This document shows positions 42,892 through 52,112 of a DNA stretch of 64,000 nt, piece after piece (the first letter of the stretch is position 1; every line of letters starts with the position of its first letter). The stretch lies in assembly GCF_041431415.1 (NCBI RefSeq), contig NZ_CP107845.1:3782001-3846000 (forward strand), given 5' to 3'. The translations under genes were made by a program, and so were the position numbers. The notes under the pieces were generated by a model, which made no database searches, was not told the DNA's origin, and saw only the letters and a program-made list of their open reading frames with translations. The stretch is from Streptomyces sp. NBC_00513. GTDB taxonomy: Bacteria; Actinomycetota; Actinomycetes; Streptomycetales; Streptomycetaceae.

Positions 42892-43120
42892 CCGTTCCGC
42901 CTTCCGTCCGGCCCCCGTGTCATCGGAGCCGGCAGCCATCAACCCGGGCCCCCCTGACATCACGTCGCTCGCGCGCGATTCGTTCAAGACCGGGCGGAGC
43001 CGTGCGGTGCCGGGTGGGTCGCGGCGGGCATCCGGTGGCGGGTCATCGGCGGCACGACCAGTGCCGCCGCACGGTGGGCGACGCCGTCGGCCGTCTCGAT
43101 CGTCGTGACCCCACCCTCCC

Positions 43121-44236
43121 TCAACCGGTCGTCCGCACGGGCGATGGTGACGCGGGCCGGTCGGCCAGGGCGTCCCACAGCCGCGGCTCCTCGAAGCCGA
43201 GCGCCCACAGGCCGACGCCCCGCACCCCGTGGCGGGCCAGGACGGCCAGGTGGCGGGCCGCGCCCTTCGCGTCCTGGTACCAGACCTGGTGCTCCTCGCC
43301 CTCGTCGTCCGTGTACGTGAAGTGCGGGGTGCCGGAGACCGGGTCGAGCGCGTAGTCGGCGCCGACGTCGCGCCGCAGGGCCTCGGCCTCCAGGGACGTG
43401 ACGTGGCGGGCGCGGGCCGTGGAGCCCACCGTCCAGTTCCATCCGTAGGCGGGCAGCGCCACTTCCAACTTGTCGCGGGGCACCTGCGCCGTGGCGTGGG
43501 TCAGGAACTCCTCGTACCAGGCAGTCGAGGACAGCGGGCCCGGCGCCTCCAGGGCGTTGTGGAGGTTGTAGCCCATGATGCGCAGCCGGTCGGCGACGGC
43601 GCCGAGGTGTGCGTAGTCGAAGGCCAGGCCGGTGTCCCGGGTGCGGGGCATGACGGTGACCACGCAGCTCTTGGCCAGGGCGTGCAGGCGGGCGCAGAGT
43701 TCGGTGGTCAGCGCGTTGTAGCCGGTGCGGACCCGTTCGCGCAGGGCGGGGTCGGTCGTCTCGGTCATCACCTCGTAGTCCAGGTCGAGGCCGTCGTACG
43801 AGCGGCCGGTGGCGACGGCCACGAGGTCGTCCACGTGCGCGGTCCGGCGGGCGGGGTCGTTCATCAGGTCCGCCATGGCGGGGGCGCGCAGGCTCTCGGT
43901 GACCGTCGGGACCACCTTGAGTCCCTTGGCGTGCAGGCCGTCGATGACGCGGCGGTCGCCGGCTCCGGTCTCGCCCTTGACCACGGCCCCGGACGTGGTG
44001 GAGGTGGTGGCGGACGTCGCGTACCAGAACGGGCTGACCGTGTGGAGTTGGTCGGCGTGGGCCAGGGCGTCCCGGTAGCCGACCTCGATGTTCCACCAGG
44101 GCAGCCAGGCGGAGACGGTGCGTTCGGATTCGAGGTGGGGCAGCGGCGCGGGGGCAGCGGCCGTCAGGGTGAGGGTGACGGCCGCGAGGGCGGCGGTCAG
44201 CGCGGCGGGGAGCGCGCCGGGGAGGGCGATCTTCAT
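43121..44236 (-). CDS. Secreted glycoside hydrolase family 18 protein
   Basis: 371 aa with a signal peptide (hydrophobic LPGALPAALTAALAAVTLTLTAAAPA is the long core). The GH18 catalytic pattern DxxDxDxE is complete at 148-155 (DGLDLDYE), with Glu155 as acid/base; MGYNLHN and LPAYGWNWTVG are later barrel strands. It is closer to YaaH-type cortex or peptidoglycan hydrolases than to large chitinases, and has no carbohydrate-binding module. It probably acts on cell-wall or chitin-like glycans outside the cell. Confidence 0.85.
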   Translation of the reverse strand: MKIALPGALPAALTAALAAVTLTLTAAAPAPLPHLESERTVSAWLPWWNIEVGYRDALAHADQLHTVSPFWYATSATTSTTSGAVVKGETGAGDRRVIDGLHAKGLKVVPTVTESLRAPAMADLMNDPARRTAHVDDLVAVATGRSYDGLDLDYEVMTETTDPALRERVRTGYNALTTELCARLHALAKSCVVTVMPRTRDTGLAFDYAHLGAVADRLRIMGYNLHNALEAPGPLSSTAWYEEFLTHATAQVPRDKLEVALPAYGWNWTVGSTARARHVTSLEAEALRRDVGADYALDPVSGTPHFTYTDDEGEEHQVWYQDAKGAARHLAVLARHGVRGVGLWALGFEEPRLWDALADRPASPSPVRTTG

Positions 44237-44330
44237 GCCCCGACCCTGGCGCGCGGCGGGCCCGGACCGGGCGACGGCACGTCGGGCAGAGGAGTGGTGG
44301 CGGCCGACTGCTGCGGGCGGTCGGCCCGCG

Positions 44331-44888
44331 TCACTGGCCCACGCGTCCGTCGACGCACTCGCGCAGCAGGTCGGCGTGCCCGCAGTGCCGGGCGTACTCC
44401 TCGATCCGGTGCACCATCAACTCCCGCACCACGATCCGCTCCCTGCCCACACGTGCGCCCAGGTCCGGATGCGCGGCCAGAGCGGCGTCGGTCGCGGCCT
44501 GCTCCCGCTCCAGGTCGGCGAACGCCGCGTCGACCACGGCCCGGTCCGCGACGGCTCCCTCGAAGTCCGCGTCCTTACGGCCGTAGAGCTTCGGCACCGG
44601 GTCGCCGTCGGTGATCCAGCCGCGCCAGTCCCGTTCCACTTCCACGAGGTGGCGGACCAGACCGAGCAGCGACATCGTCGACGGCGGGACCGAGCGCCGG
44701 GCCAGCTGCTCCGGGTCCAGGCCCTCGCACTTCATCCGCAGGGTGGTGCGGTAGTTGGTCAGGAAGTCCAGCAGTGTCGCGAGTTCGCCGTCCGGGCTGT
44801 CCTCGTTGTCGCGCGGGTCGTCGTCCGGATCGGCCCACATGTCGGGGTGCACGGTCGCCTGGGTCCATCGTTCGGGCTGATCGCTCAT
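44331..44888 (-). CDS. DinB-like / DUF664 protein
   Basis: 185 aa. The four-helix bundle has LLDFLTNYRTTLRMKCEGLDPEQLARRSVPPSTMSLLGLVRHLVEVERDWRGW (38-90) with His79, and RIVVRELMVHRIEEYARHCGHADLLRE near the C-terminus with further His residues. These positions match the metal ligands of the DinB/YfiT fold, which in actinobacteria includes mycothiol-dependent enzymes. The precise reaction is unknown. An ATG nine bases upstream is also possible. Confidence 0.82.
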   Translation of the reverse strand: MSDQPERWTQATVHPDMWADPDDDPRDNEDSPDGELATLLDFLTNYRTTLRMKCEGLDPEQLARRSVPPSTMSLLGLVRHLVEVERDWRGWITDGDPVPKLYGRKDADFEGAVADRAVVDAAFADLEREQAATDAALAAHPDLGARVGRERIVVRELMVHRIEEYARHCGHADLLRECVDGRVGQ

Positions 44889-44992
44889 GCCTCGCATGGT
44901 GGTCCGTGGCGGTCCGGGTCCGCCACCGGGTTCTCGTGCCGAGGTGAACGGAGAGGCGGCGCCCCCGCCGTGGCTCGCCGTGTGCCGCGCCG

Positions 44993-45874
44993 CTACCAGG
45001 CCAGTTGCGCGATCTCCTCGGAGACGACCGCGCAGGCGTCGGCCGCCGGGTCGATGAGGGGGAAGTGGCCGACGCCGTCGAGCAGGGTCAGGCCGACGAG
45101 TTCCCCCGCCTGGGCGGCGGCGGCCACGTAGGCCTCGGCGACGGCCTCCGGCACCACGATGTCGTCGCGGCCCTGGACCAGTGCGGTGGCGATCCCGGTC
45201 GGGAGCAGGGCGGCCGGGTCGGCGTGCGGGCGTCGCGCGTCCCAGAACTCGCTCGTGCCACCCAATAGTTGGGCGGACGCTCCGCCGCAGACGCCGAGTT
45301 CCTCCGCGACCGTGAAGTCCGCGATGGGGGCCAGTGCCACCACGCCGCGCAGGTGCGGGGCGGACGGCAGCCTCCACGGGCTCCCGGCCGGCAGGACGTG
45401 GCGGGCGGCGGCCCACAGGGCGAGGTGGCCGCCGGCGGAGTGCCCGGTCACGACGACCCTGCGGACGTCCGCCTGCGGGAGCGCCGTGCCCGCCAGCCCG
45501 GGCAGTGCGTCCATGGCCGCCGCGACGTCGTCGAAGGTATCGGGCCACCGCCCGGCGACTGGTCCTTCGGAGCCCTGGTGTGGCAGTGAACTCCCGCGCC
45601 GGTACTCGACGTTGGCGACGGCGAAGCCCTGGCGGGCGAGGAAGTCGGCGAGGGGGGTGATGTGTTGGCGGTCGTACGGGGCGCGCCAGGCACCGCCGTG
45701 CAGCAGGACGACGAGGGGGGCCGAGCCGGCCGCCGTGTCCGCGCGGGGGGCGTAGAAGTCGACGACCTGGTCGGGGTGTTCTCCGTAGGCGGCGGTGGCG
45801 TCGGGTGCGACCGGGGGGTGGGAGAAGGCCGAGTCGGCCTCGGCGGCGTCCCGTTCGACTGCGGGGTCCGTCAT
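44993..45874 (-). CDS. Alpha/beta hydrolase, probable kynurenine formamidase
   Basis: 293 aa. The HGGAW oxyanion motif is at 59-63 and the nucleophile elbow VTGHSAGGHLALW contains Ser146; Asp/His partners are probably in QGRDDIVVP and DGVGHFPLID. This is the HSL/arylformamidase-like branch. It lies downstream of tryptophan dioxygenase and kynureninase on the same strand, exactly where N-formylkynurenine hydrolysis is needed, so kynurenine formamidase is the natural call. A generic esterase cannot be excluded. Confidence 0.75.
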   Translation of the reverse strand: MTDPAVERDAAEADSAFSHPPVAPDATAAYGEHPDQVVDFYAPRADTAAGSAPLVVLLHGGAWRAPYDRQHITPLADFLARQGFAVANVEYRRGSSLPHQGSEGPVAGRWPDTFDDVAAAMDALPGLAGTALPQADVRRVVVTGHSAGGHLALWAAARHVLPAGSPWRLPSAPHLRGVVALAPIADFTVAEELGVCGGASAQLLGGTSEFWDARRPHADPAALLPTGIATALVQGRDDIVVPEAVAEAYVAAAAQAGELVGLTLLDGVGHFPLIDPAADACAVVSEEIAQLAW

Positions 45875-45990
45875 CGGCTCAACCTCTCGGTAACGCGTGT
45901 GACAGCGGGGACAGATGTTCCGGTGTTACGGCAGAGCGGGACCGTATCAGGCTGGAACGCGCCGTTCCGTGGCGGGGCGAGAACAGAAGG

Positions 45991-46020
45991 GCGCGGGCGG
46001 AGCCTCGGCTCCGCCCGCGC
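45991..46020 (-). terminator. Strong hairpin between kynU and the formamidase gene
   Basis: GCGCGGGCGGAGC and GCTCCGCCCGCGC are perfect 13-bp arms around CTCG. On the minus strand it is followed by CCTTCTGTTCTC, so it should terminate the kynA-kynU transcript. The formamidase gene then probably has its own promoter in the remaining 115 bases. Confidence 0.7.
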
Positions 46021-46070
46021 CTGTGACGCCCCCTGAGAGGTGACGTTTCGCCGCCACCTCCCCCGACGCG

Positions 46071-47315
46071 TCACCCGAAAATGTGACCCAGTGTCCGGGC
46101 CGCGCGCTCGGCGTCGGCGAAACCGACATAGAGCGGGGTGAAGCCGAAGCGCAGGACGTCGGGGGCCCGGAAGTCCCCGACCACACCGCGGGCGATCAGT
46201 TCGGTCATGACCTCGCGGGCGTTCCCGGTGCGCAGGGAGACCTGGCTGCCGCGCCGGGCGTACTCGGTCGGGGTGACGGATTCGACCTTGCCCTCGGGGA
46301 CGTACGCGGCGACGCATTCGAGGAAGAAGTCCGTCAGGGCGAGGGACTTGGCGCGGACGGCTTCGACCGGCACCCCGTCCCAGGCGTCGAGGGCCGCTTC
46401 CAGCGCCAGCATGGACAGGATGTCCGGGGTCCCGACCCGGGCGCGGGACGCGCCGGGCGCCGGGGTGTAGTGCGGGGTCATCGCGAAGGGGTCCGCGTGC
46501 CCGTTCCAGCCGGGCAGCGGGGAGTCGAAGGACTCCTGGTGACGCTCGGCGATGTACAGGTAGGCCGGGGCGCCGGGCCCGCCGTTGAGGTACTTGTACG
46601 TACAGCCGACGGCGAGGTCGACGGCGTGCGCGTCGAGGTCCACCGGCAGCGCGCCGGCGGAGTGGCACAGGTCCCAGACGGTGATCGCCCCGGCGGCGTG
46701 GGCCGCCGCGGTGAGGGCGGGCAGGTCATGGAGCCGGCCGGTGCGGTAGTCGACGTGGTTGAGCAGGACGACGGCGGTGGCCGGGCCCATCGCGGCGGCG
46801 GCCTCCCCCGGCTCGACCGGGACGACCGTGAGGCCCGTCATCCGGGCGGCCGAGGCGGCGATGTAGCCGTCGGTGGGGAAGGTCGCGGCGTCGACGAGCA
46901 GCTCGGTGCGGCCGGGCGCCGCCAGGCGGGCGGCTCCGACCAGGGCCTTGAAGAGGTTCACGCTGGTGGAGTCGCCGACGGTGACCTGGCCGGGGGCCGC
47001 GCCGACGAGCGGGGCGATCTTGTCGCCGATCCGCTCGGGGGCGGTCCACCAGCCGGACTCGTCCCAGGACCGGATGAGCAGCTCGCCCCACTGGCGGCGG
47101 ACCACGTCCGCGGTGGTGTCCGCCACGGTGGCCGGGAGGGCGCCGAGGCTGTTCCCGTCGAGGTAGACGACCCCGTCGGGGAGCGTGAAGCGCTCGCGGA
47201 GCTTGGCGAGCTCGTCGGCGGCGTCGAGCGCGGCGGCCCGTTCCCGCAGGTCGACGGGCAGGTCGGCAGGCAGGTCGGCGGGCGACTCGGCGGTCGCGGG
47301 CATCGACTCAGACAT
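46071..47315 (-). CDS. kynU: Kynureninase
   Basis: 414 aa. It cleaves kynurenine to anthranilate and alanine. It is PLP-dependent: Lys241 in VGCTYKYLNGGPGAPAYLY, Asp215 in VWDLCHSAGALPVD, and STSVNLFKAL for the phosphate. YLDGNSLGALP and the later PGWNGHADPFAM are diagnostic of kynureninases. Its start overlaps the dioxygenase end by 8 bases, forming kynA-kynU. Confidence 0.95.
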   Translation of the reverse strand: MSESMPATAESPADLPADLPVDLRERAAALDAADELAKLRERFTLPDGVVYLDGNSLGALPATVADTTADVVRRQWGELLIRSWDESGWWTAPERIGDKIAPLVGAAPGQVTVGDSTSVNLFKALVGAARLAAPGRTELLVDAATFPTDGYIAASAARMTGLTVVPVEPGEAAAAMGPATAVVLLNHVDYRTGRLHDLPALTAAAHAAGAITVWDLCHSAGALPVDLDAHAVDLAVGCTYKYLNGGPGAPAYLYIAERHQESFDSPLPGWNGHADPFAMTPHYTPAPGASRARVGTPDILSMLALEAALDAWDGVPVEAVRAKSLALTDFFLECVAAYVPEGKVESVTPTEYARRGSQVSLRTGNAREVMTELIARGVVGDFRAPDVLRFGFTPLYVGFADAERAARTLGHIFG

Positions 47316-48153
47316 GGCTGCGCGCCGTCCACAGCTCGGGGAACACGTTCTTCTGGGCGCGCTTCTCCAGCCAGGTCACACCGGCGGAGCCGCCCGTGCC
47401 GGTCTTCGCGCCCATCGCGCGGCGGGTCGCCACCAGGTGGTCGTTGCGCCACCGCCAGACGAGTTCCGCGACGTCGGTCAGGACCTCGCCGAGCCGGTGC
47501 AGGTCGTGGTGGGCGTCCGGGTCGGCGTACAGGGCCGTCCAGACGGCCTCGACCTCGGGGGACGGCTCGTAGCGCTTCGACAGGTCGCGGGTGAGGACCG
47601 AGTCGGGGATGGCGAAACCGCGGCGGGCGAGGAGGCGCAGCACCTCGTCGTACAGGCCGGGCTCGTGGAGGGCCTTCTCCAGTTCGCCGTGGACGCGCGG
47701 CGCGCCCCGGTGCGGGACCAGCATCGACGCGGCCTTGTCGCCGAGCAGGAACTCCATGCGGCGGTACATCGCGGACTGGAAACCGGAGCCCTCGCCGAGG
47801 GCCGCGCGGTAGGCGTTGAACTGTCCGGGGGTGAGCTGCGCCAGCGGGCGCCAGGAGGAGTTCAGGGCCTCCAGCTCGCGGAGGGATCGTTTCAGCGCGT
47901 CCATCGCGACGGGGATCCGGTCCTCGCGGAGCGCCTTCGCGGCCGTCTCCCACTCGTGGACGATGACCGTGAACCACAGCTCCATGACCTGGGTCGTCAC
48001 CAGGAAGACCATCTCGCCGGGGTCGTCCGAGCGGAGGTGCTGGAGGTGGGTGAGGACGTCCGCCTGGACGTAGTCCTCGTAGGGGGTGGTGCCGGCGAAG
48101 TCGAGGTTCGGGGTGTCCGAACCGGCTCCGGAGGCATCAAGGGCTTGCGACAT
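47308..48153 (-). CDS. kynA: Tryptophan 2,3-dioxygenase
   Basis: 281 aa. It opens the indole ring of tryptophan to N-formylkynurenine using heme. LNFAGTTPYEDYVQADVLTHLQHLRS-like sequence near the N-terminus, DEMVFLVTTQVMELWF-like sequence (with HEWETAAKAL) and GSAGVTWLEKR near the C-terminus are family blocks. It starts the catabolic route that the two following genes complete to anthranilate. The 128-base gap before it carries its promoter. Confidence 0.94.
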   Translation of the reverse strand: MSQALDASGAGSDTPNLDFAGTTPYEDYVQADVLTHLQHLRSDDPGEMVFLVTTQVMELWFTVIVHEWETAAKALREDRIPVAMDALKRSLRELEALNSSWRPLAQLTPGQFNAYRAALGEGSGFQSAMYRRMEFLLGDKAASMLVPHRGAPRVHGELEKALHEPGLYDEVLRLLARRGFAIPDSVLTRDLSKRYEPSPEVEAVWTALYADPDAHHDLHRLGEVLTDVAELVWRWRNDHLVATRRAMGAKTGTGGSAGVTWLEKRAQKNVFPELWTARSHV

Positions 48154-48281
48154 TTCTGTCTCCTCGACACGTGCTTCCGGGTAGCGGTCCGCTCCTTCCG
48201 TTTGGGTGAGTGGAGCCCCGGTCCCCTGCTCGCATCATAAGCAGGAGATCCGGAACCCCTCTAGGGCAGTCCGCCCGGCTG

Positions 48282-48695
48282 TTACGCGAGCGTGTCCGCC
48301 GCCGTCGGCGAGGAGTCGCGCAGGAAGGTCGAGCAGCGCTCCCACTCGGCCTTCTCGTCGATCGCGCCGGCCGCGCGGGCCAGGGCGTTCAGGGCGCGCA
48401 GGAAGCCCCGGTTCGGCTCGTGCTCCCACGGCACCGGGCCGTGGCCCTTCCAGCCGGCGCGGCGCAGCGCGTCGAGGCCGCGGTGGTAGCCCGTCCGGGC
48501 GTACGCGTACGACTCGATGGTGTTGCCGGCGGCGAAGGCGTCGTCGGCCAGGGTCGCCCAGGCCAGCGAGGACGTCGGGTGGGCGGCGGCCACCTCGGCG
48601 GCGGGCGTGCCGGCGGCGAGGGCCTCGCGGGGCGCGGGCTCGTCGGGCAGGTGGGTGGGGGCGGGGCCCCCGAGCAGGTTCTGGTGAATCGACAT
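48282..48695 (-). CDS. DUF3151 family protein
   Basis: 137 aa. MSIHQNLLGGPAPTHLPDEPAPREALAAG at the N-terminus and WATLADDAFAAGNTIESYAYARTGYHRGLDALRRAGWKGHGPVPWEHEPNRGFLRALNALARAA in the core are features I associate with DUF3151, an actinobacterial family commonly near fba. The helical repeat-like core suggests a protein-binding scaffold. The function is unknown. Confidence 0.85.
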   Translation of the reverse strand: MSIHQNLLGGPAPTHLPDEPAPREALAAGTPAAEVAAAHPTSSLAWATLADDAFAAGNTIESYAYARTGYHRGLDALRRAGWKGHGPVPWEHEPNRGFLRALNALARAAGAIDEKAEWERCSTFLRDSSPTAADTLA

Positions 48696-48765
48696 GCGCC
48701 CAGTCTGGGGCATCGGCCCCGGCAGCGGGGGTGGTGGTGGGATGCCCACCATGCCGGGGCGAAGG

Positions 48766-48782
48766 GGTGTGCCCGGCACACC
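48766..48782. promoter_or_regulatory. Dyad GGTGTGCC-C-GGCACACC
   Basis: Perfect 8-bp arms around one base lie in the gap between the divergent DUF3151 and transposase-like genes. It could be an operator or a small hairpin. Confidence 0.4.
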
Positions 48783-48840
48783 TCCCCGCGAAGGGGGTCC
48801 CGGGCGGACGGTAGGGGGGCATCGACGAAGGGGGAGTGTC

Positions 48841-50013
48841 GTGGACATCGGCACCGGCGCGGGCTCCGGCGGCGCTCGGCGCGGTCGGCTGGACGAGGCC
48901 GTCGAGGAGCTGTGCGGCGCGGTGTTCCCGTCGCTGCGGCGGCGGGACCAGCGGGAGCGGGGGCGTCAGTACGTACGGGGACTGATCACGGTCGAGGGCC
49001 GCAAGTCGATCCGCAACATGGCGCACCAGACCGGGGGCGGCGGGCCCGCCGAGGAACAGGCCCTGCACCACTTCATCGCCGGCTCCACCTGGGAGTGGCA
49101 GCCGATCCGCGCCGCGCTGACGCGGTACCTGACCCGGGCCGCACCGCTGAACGCGTGGGTGGTGCAGCCGATGGCGATCCCGCGGGGCGGGGAGCACTCG
49201 GTGGGCGTGGGCAACCGTTTCGACCCGTACCAGGGCCAGATGTTCCAGGGGCAGCAGGCCTTCGGGACCTGGTTCACCTCGGGGGGCGTGGCCACGCCGG
49301 TGGGATGGCGGATGCACCGGGAGGGCGACCCCGACGAGTCGTACGAGAGCTGCGCGCTCGCGGGGGTGGCGGAGATCGCGCGGAGTGCGGACGGGGGCGT
49401 ACGGCCGGTGGTGCTCGACGTGCCCGACATCGCGACCCGCGCCACGGTGAGCCGGTTCGCGCAGGCCCGGGTGCCGCTGGTGGCACGGGTCGGCGCGGGG
49501 GCACGGATGGTCCCGGTGGACGCACGGCGGTCGGGCTCCGGGGCGGTGCCGATGACCGCGCGGGACGTCCTGCAGAGCGTGCGGGGGCTGCGCGCGCCGC
49601 TGGAGTGGGTGGACCCGGACCGGCCGGGGGCGCGACGGAGTTCCCTGGTCGCGGGGGTACGGGTGCTGTTCGCCGGGCGGGAGATGCTGCTGTTCGGGGA
49701 GTGGACGGACGCACGGCGGCAGCCGGTGCAGGCGTGGGTGACGGACCTGACGCGGGCCGCGCCGGCGGCGCTGTTGCGGATGACGAAGGAGACGGGGCGG
49801 GTCTCCCGGGCCGCCGGTACCTCCCTGGGGCGGGTGGGGTTGCGGGACTTCACCGGGCGCTCCCCGGCGGGCTGGCACCGGCACGTGACCCTGGCCTCGG
49901 TCGCCCACGCGGCCCTGTGGCAGTCGGGCGCCCTGACCCCACCCCCCACGACACCGCCGGCCACCCCCACCACCAGACCCACCCCCCGCCCCCGCTGCCC
50001 ATCCCCCTGCTGA
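48841..50013 (+). CDS. IS701-like transposase homologue, first catalytic Asp missing
   Basis: 390 aa from GTG 48841 (GGGGGAG upstream). The N-terminal RRDQRERGRQYVRGLITVEGRKSIRNMA and HFIAGSTWEWQPIRAAL match the start of IS701-family DDE transposases. In those, AWVIDDTGFPKKGKHSVGV carries the first catalytic Asp pair; here it reads AWVVQPMAIPRGGEHSVGV, so both Asp are lost. A later Asp (VVLDVPD) remains. No terminal inverted repeats flank it, and codon use is native. I infer a domesticated, non-transposing protein, possibly DNA-binding. The C-terminus is Pro/Thr-rich. Confidence 0.78.
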   Translation: MDIGTGAGSGGARRGRLDEAVEELCGAVFPSLRRRDQRERGRQYVRGLITVEGRKSIRNMAHQTGGGGPAEEQALHHFIAGSTWEWQPIRAALTRYLTRAAPLNAWVVQPMAIPRGGEHSVGVGNRFDPYQGQMFQGQQAFGTWFTSGGVATPVGWRMHREGDPDESYESCALAGVAEIARSADGGVRPVVLDVPDIATRATVSRFAQARVPLVARVGAGARMVPVDARRSGSGAVPMTARDVLQSVRGLRAPLEWVDPDRPGARRSSLVAGVRVLFAGREMLLFGEWTDARRQPVQAWVTDLTRAAPAALLRMTKETGRVSRAAGTSLGRVGLRDFTGRSPAGWHRHVTLASVAHAALWQSGALTPPPTTPPATPTTRPTPRPRCPSPC

Positions 50014-50032
50014 CCCGCCGGGTCCGGCAGAT

Positions 50033-50078
50033 CCAGCCCCGCCGGCGTTTGAGGCGCGGGGTCCGGGGCGGAGCCCCG
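50033..50078. repeat. Streptomyces-type intergenic repeat element
   Basis: The core GCCGGCGTTTGAGGCGCGGG followed by GTCCGGGGCGGAGCCCCG is a sequence I recall occurring many times between genes in Streptomyces genomes. It lies between convergent genes and contains GGGGC/GCCCC arms, so it may serve as a terminator. Confidence 0.55.
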
Positions 50079-50103
50079 AAAGCTCGGAGCAACCGGCGGA
50101 GCC

Positions 50104-52026
50104 CTACGCTTCCGCCCGGCCACTCGACCGCCGGGCGTCAAGCACCGCCCGCGCCTTGCGCAGCCGCAGCGCCATCTGGATCTCCAGGGCCTGCGCGGGC
50201 TTCTGCCATCCCTCGCCGAGGAGTTCCGCGATGCGCTCCAGCCGGCGCGACACCGTGTTCGGGTGCACGTGGAGTTCCTCCGCCGCGTGTGTCGGGCTGC
50301 CGCCCGAGGCGAAGTACGCGTCCAGCGTGCGGGTCAGGTCGGTGAGGCGGTCGGTGTCGTATTCCAGGACCGGCCCGATGGTCGAGGCGATGAACGCCTC
50401 CACGTCGTGGTCGGCGGACAACAGCAGTCCGAGGAAGCCCAGTTCACGCAGCGAGGCCGTACCCCCGGCCCCGTCCAGCGCGGTCAGCGCGTCCAGGCAG
50501 CGCACCGCCTCCGCGTACACCCGGGCCACTTCCCCCGGCCCGGCCGCCGGTCCGGCGGCGCCGGTGGACACGGCGTGGCCGAGCAGTGGGGACAGTTCGC
50601 CGGAGGCCCGGTGCGCGGCGGCCGAGGCGTCCGTGCCCGGGAGGACCAGCACGATGCAGCCCCGGCGGACCCCTTTGAGCCCGCCCATCCGGTACGCGTA
50701 CGAGGACGCCCAGGCGACGGCCTTGCCCAGTTCCCCGCCTTCCGGTCGGGCCACCACGACCACGTGCGGCCGGTCCAGGTCGAGGCCGAGGCGGCGGGTG
50801 CGGTCCGGCAGGTGCAGGCCGACGGAGTGGGGCCGTTCCAGCAGGTCGGCGAGGAGTTCCTCGTGCACGGGCCCCTCGGCGGCGGCCGTGCCGCGCTGGA
50901 TGAGCATCAGGGAGGCCACCGACTGGGCGGCGAGCTGCAACAGCCGTACGTCCTCCTCCACCAGCGGCGCGGACGCGCTGAGCAGCAGCACTCCGAGGTC
51001 CTCGGCGCCCGCCAGCACGGGCGCCAACCACACGTCGCCGGGCAGGCCCACGGGGCGCCGGTCGGTCAGCGCCTGGAGCGCGGCCTTGGTCACCGCCGCC
51101 TCGTCCAGGTCGGGGAGTTCGCCGGTGACGGTCAACGGCCGTCCGCCCGGGTCACGTACCTGGAGCACTCCGTCCAGGGCGTCGGCGGTGGCCCGCGCCA
51201 GGGTGGGCAGTCCGGCGCCGTCCAGGACCAGTCCGGCCAGCCGGGCGTGGCACTCCCAGAGGTAACGGACGCGGGTGAGCGCGGTGTTGGTGCGGGAGCC
51301 GAAGACCTCCAGTTCGTGCACCTCGTCCCGGGTCTGCTCCAGCAGCCGGGCCTTCTCGATGGCGACGGCCGCCAGGTCGGCGAGGGAGAGCAGCATGCCG
51401 ATCTCGTCGGGCCCGAACCGCCGTACGGCGCGGTCGGCTCCGTAGAGCGCGCCGAGGGTGGAGTCCCCGCGCCGGAGCGGGACCGCGATGATCGCGTGCA
51501 GGCCCTCGGCGCGGACCACGGCATCGATGCCGGGGGCGTGCGCGATGGCGTCGTCGTTCAGGTAGTCGGCGCTCCAGACCGGGGAGCGGCGGTCCTGGGC
51601 GATGCTGCCCAGGCCGCGGCCGGTGCCGAGTTCGAGGCCGACGTTCAGGGCGGTGGTCTCGCCCTCGGAGGTCCGTACGTAGGCAGAGCCGTCGGGGCGG
51701 CTCAGCGACAGCCAGGCCATGTCGAAGCCGAGGAGCCGGCGGGCCCGGCGGGTGATCAGCCGCAGCAGGCCGTCGATGTCGTAGGGCGAGGTCAGGTCGT
51801 GCGCGGTGTCGACCAGGGCGGTGAGCGCGGCCTCCCGCTGCTCGCGGCGCCTCGCGTTCCTGCGCACCGAGCGGGACAGGTCCACCGCGCGGGTGAGCCG
51901 GGCGAGTTCCTCGCCGTCGGCGCCGGCTTCGCGCGCTTCGAGCAGCAGGGCGTCGTAGGCGCTCTGCGGGGCCTCCGCGACGAGCAGTTCCAGTACGGCC
52001 AGCGAGCCGCCCCCGTCTCCAGGCAT
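50104..52026 (-). CDS. GAF-domain PucR/CdaR-type regulator
   Basis: 640 aa. A GAF domain at about 85-230 (LLRLITRRARRLLGFDMAWLSL, then AIIAVPLRRGDSTLGALYGADR), a coiled linker, a second sensory region, and a C-terminal PucR-type HTH (LTRTLDAYFASGGSPTHAAEELHVHPNTVSRRLERIAELLG, about 575-615). Members regulate catabolic genes in response to a metabolite bound by GAF. The target is not evident; the neighbours are a SARP-like and a ScbR-like gene. Confidence 0.88.
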   Translation of the reverse strand: MPGDGGGSLAVLELLVAEAPQSAYDALLLEAREAGADGEELARLTRAVDLSRSVRRNARRREQREAALTALVDTAHDLTSPYDIDGLLRLITRRARRLLGFDMAWLSLSRPDGSAYVRTSEGETTALNVGLELGTGRGLGSIAQDRRSPVWSADYLNDDAIAHAPGIDAVVRAEGLHAIIAVPLRRGDSTLGALYGADRAVRRFGPDEIGMLLSLADLAAVAIEKARLLEQTRDEVHELEVFGSRTNTALTRVRYLWECHARLAGLVLDGAGLPTLARATADALDGVLQVRDPGGRPLTVTGELPDLDEAAVTKAALQALTDRRPVGLPGDVWLAPVLAGAEDLGVLLLSASAPLVEEDVRLLQLAAQSVASLMLIQRGTAAAEGPVHEELLADLLERPHSVGLHLPDRTRRLGLDLDRPHVVVVARPEGGELGKAVAWASSYAYRMGGLKGVRRGCIVLVLPGTDASAAAHRASGELSPLLGHAVSTGAAGPAAGPGEVARVYAEAVRCLDALTALDGAGGTASLRELGFLGLLLSADHDVEAFIASTIGPVLEYDTDRLTDLTRTLDAYFASGGSPTHAAEELHVHPNTVSRRLERIAELLGEGWQKPAQALEIQMALRLRKARAVLDARRSSGRAEA

Positions 52027-52112
52027 CCTGCTCCTCCCCCGCCCGACCAGCGCTTCTCTGTCCGGAACTCGAACCTAGGTTCCGGGTGACGGGGGGTCAA
52101 GCGGCGGCCGGG

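Noticed and set aside
48841..50013. Active insertion sequence
   Set aside because: No terminal inverted repeats or target duplication are seen and the first catalytic Asp is absent.
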